Shown here one piece after another: positions 12,468 through 13,523 of a stretch of 13,523 bases of DNA (position 1 is its first letter; each line of letters begins with the position of its first letter). Source of the stretch: Bacillota bacterium (lineage in GTDB: Bacteria; Bacillota_I; Bacilli_A; RFN20; CAG-826). Location of the stretch: the NCBI GenBank assembly GCA_023457325.1, contig JAEWLX010000059.1, forward strand, positions 1 through 13,523. The letters are read 5' to 3'. A model generated the notes under the pieces. The model saw nothing but the letters and a program-made list of their open reading frames with translations. It did not search any database and had not been told where the DNA came from. Made by a program: the position numbers and the translations under genes.

Positions 12468-13523
12468 ATGGAAAAGCCTACCGCCGCTTTAGAAATATCC
12501 TCAGCCGAAATTAAATTAGTTGTCGGCTATGAACTCGATGGACAACCCATCGTTCTTTACGCGTTGCGTAAACCTATCGACGCCTTTGTCGAACGCGGTC
12601 AAGTTGTGAATCTTATTAGTTTAATCGAAGCCCTTCGTGACATCAAAGAAATCAAAGATGCCACCGCAAAATTGAAATTAACCATTTCTGAAGCAATACT
12701 GTTGCTTCCCCCTTTGGGTTTAGAAGTGTATCAAAGTGATAAGACGACTAATGTCGTTTCTCAAACCGGCACTGTCGAAGCAATCGATATATCAAACGTT
12801 ATTTCTTTAGTCCGTAAAGAAGTTGTTCCTCATGGCGGGCAAATTGTCGACATTATTCCCGATGCCTTTGAACTCGATAATGGGCGATCTTTTCCGAACG
12901 CGCCAATTGGTGAAAAATCAAATTCTCTTTCTATTTCGGCTAAAATACACGCTCTTCCTTACTCCGTAATTGAAAATTTTAGGCGCTCATTTAAAGAAGC
13001 CGGCATTGCCATTAAACGCGTTCTTGTTGGACCACATGCGGCTAGTTATCTTTTTGCGCAAGATCTTGAACTTCCAACTTCATATTTATATGTTGATATG
13101 GGAGCGGAGGTCACAACGATTAGCTTAATTGGCAATAAATCTCTTTTTGCTTCAATCTATTTTGAAAAGGGTGGCAAAGATTTAACAACTTCGATTATGC
13201 GAAACTTCAACCTGCCTTTTGAAGAAGCGGAAAAACTAAAGAGGCGTTACGGAATTGACCATCGTTTGATGTCTTTTCATCCAACAATTGCCAAAAGCAC
13301 CGATTTAGATGGTCAGGAAAAAGAATACGCCACCAGCGATTTAAATACGATAACAGAGGAGTTTGTTAATGATTATTTGCTTTCATTAAAGCAAGCAATA
13401 AATTCCCTCATGGCGGGATATGATCGAAAATATTTAAAAATTCCCATGATTGTCAGCGGAGGACTTGCTCGTCTAAATGGCTTTGATGAAATGATTATCG
13501 AAGCATTCCCTGATAACAAAATT
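12468..13523 (+). CDS. ftsA: FtsA-like cell division protein (3' end outside window)
   Basis: The frame is open from ATG 12468 to the window end (352 residues). FtsA is an actin-like protein that tethers FtsZ to the membrane. The N-terminal AALEISSAEIKLVV corresponds to the phosphate-1 strand. A 1C-type domain follows (about 75-190), with a VVPHGGQIVDIIPDAFELD block resembling FtsA's IIHVIPQxYxLD. LYVDMGAEVTTISL (D210) is phosphate-2. The block with EKGGKDLTTSIM and FEEAEKLKRRYG is strongly FtsA-like. IVSGGLARLNGF (S330-G338) is the adenosine motif. All three nucleotide motifs depart from the consensus (see findings). The C-terminal membrane helix is not in view. No Shine-Dalgarno sequence precedes the ATG. 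The position after mraZ-rsmH supports FtsA over PilM or other actin-fold relatives. Confidence 0.88.
   Translation, partial: MEKPTAALEISSAEIKLVVGYELDGQPIVLYALRKPIDAFVERGQVVNLISLIEALRDIKEIKDATAKLKLTISEAILLLPPLGLEVYQSDKTTNVVSQTGTVEAIDISNVISLVRKEVVPHGGQIVDIIPDAFELDNGRSFPNAPIGEKSNSLSISAKIHALPYSVIENFRRSFKEAGIAIKRVLVGPHAASYLFAQDLELPTSYLYVDMGAEVTTISLIGNKSLFASIYFEKGGKDLTTSIMRNFNLPFEEAEKLKRRYGIDHRLMSFHPTIAKSTDLDGQEKEYATSDLNTITEEFVNDYLLSLKQAINSLMAGYDRKYLKIPMIVSGGLARLNGFDEMIIEAFPDNKI

Noticed and set aside
1..13523. Use of TGA as tryptophan, as in Mycoplasma and Spiroplasma
   Set aside because: TGA ends glgP, the YgjP-like gene and the methyltransferase gene at natural family ends, and Trp codons in the proteins are TGG.
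1..13523. Mobile elements, CRISPR arrays, toxin-antitoxin or defence genes
   Set aside because: I found no transposase, integrase, repeat-spacer array or known defence domain. All genes are housekeeping families in compact order.

Overview
This is a low-GC, Gram-positive-type bacterial chromosome segment of housekeeping genes. Every gene except one minus-strand gene is on the + strand. The standard genetic code is used: TGA ends three genes (at 2766, 5602 and 6333) and tryptophan is TGG. The T-box-controlled pheST, the adjacent SpoU methyltransferase, the dimer-type dUTPase and the mraZ-rsmH order point to Bacillota or a deep Mollicutes relative with the standard code. The dcw (division and cell wall) cluster here carries mraZ, rsmH, a tiny membrane protein and ftsA but no pbp, mur or mraY gene. 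That fits a wall-less or wall-reduced lineage, but it is only an inference from one window.

Layout. 1-4361: the 3' end of a glycogen branching enzyme gene, then glycogen phosphorylase, a dimer-type dUTPase and an M42 metallopeptidase, packed with overlaps or gaps of about 10-15 bases. A bidirectional terminator at 4373-4402 separates these from a convergent DUF523 (TudS-like) iron-sulfur protein gene. 4849-4953: a divergent intergenic region in which both flanking genes appear to lack Shine-Dalgarno sites. 4954-6335: a YgjP-type metal-dependent hydrolase overlapping an A-loop-type rRNA 2'-O-methyltransferase. 6374-6611: a promoter and a complete T-box riboswitch with a UUC (Phe) specifier. 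6625-10583: pheS, pheT and a DUF177/YceD protein. A terminator at 10656-10684 ends that unit.

10689-12374: a promoter, three AAGTGG MraZ boxes spaced exactly 10 bp apart, mraZ, rsmH and a 60-residue single-pass membrane protein, closed by tandem hairpins of which the second is a terminator. 12418-13523: a separate promoter and an ftsA-like gene running off the window. Its nucleotide-binding motifs look degenerate.

The genes cover glycogen turnover (glgB/glgP), nucleotide-pool cleaning (dUTPase), protein and RNA maintenance (M42, rRNA methylation, phenylalanyl-tRNA charging under tRNA-sensing control) and cell division. I see no phage, transposon, CRISPR or defence system. The most unusual signals are regulatory or sequence-level: a Phe T-box whose UGGN base is C rather than the expected U, the MraZ operator interleaved with the mraZ ribosome-binding site, the degenerate FtsA-like ATPase fold and the tiny FtsL-position protein.
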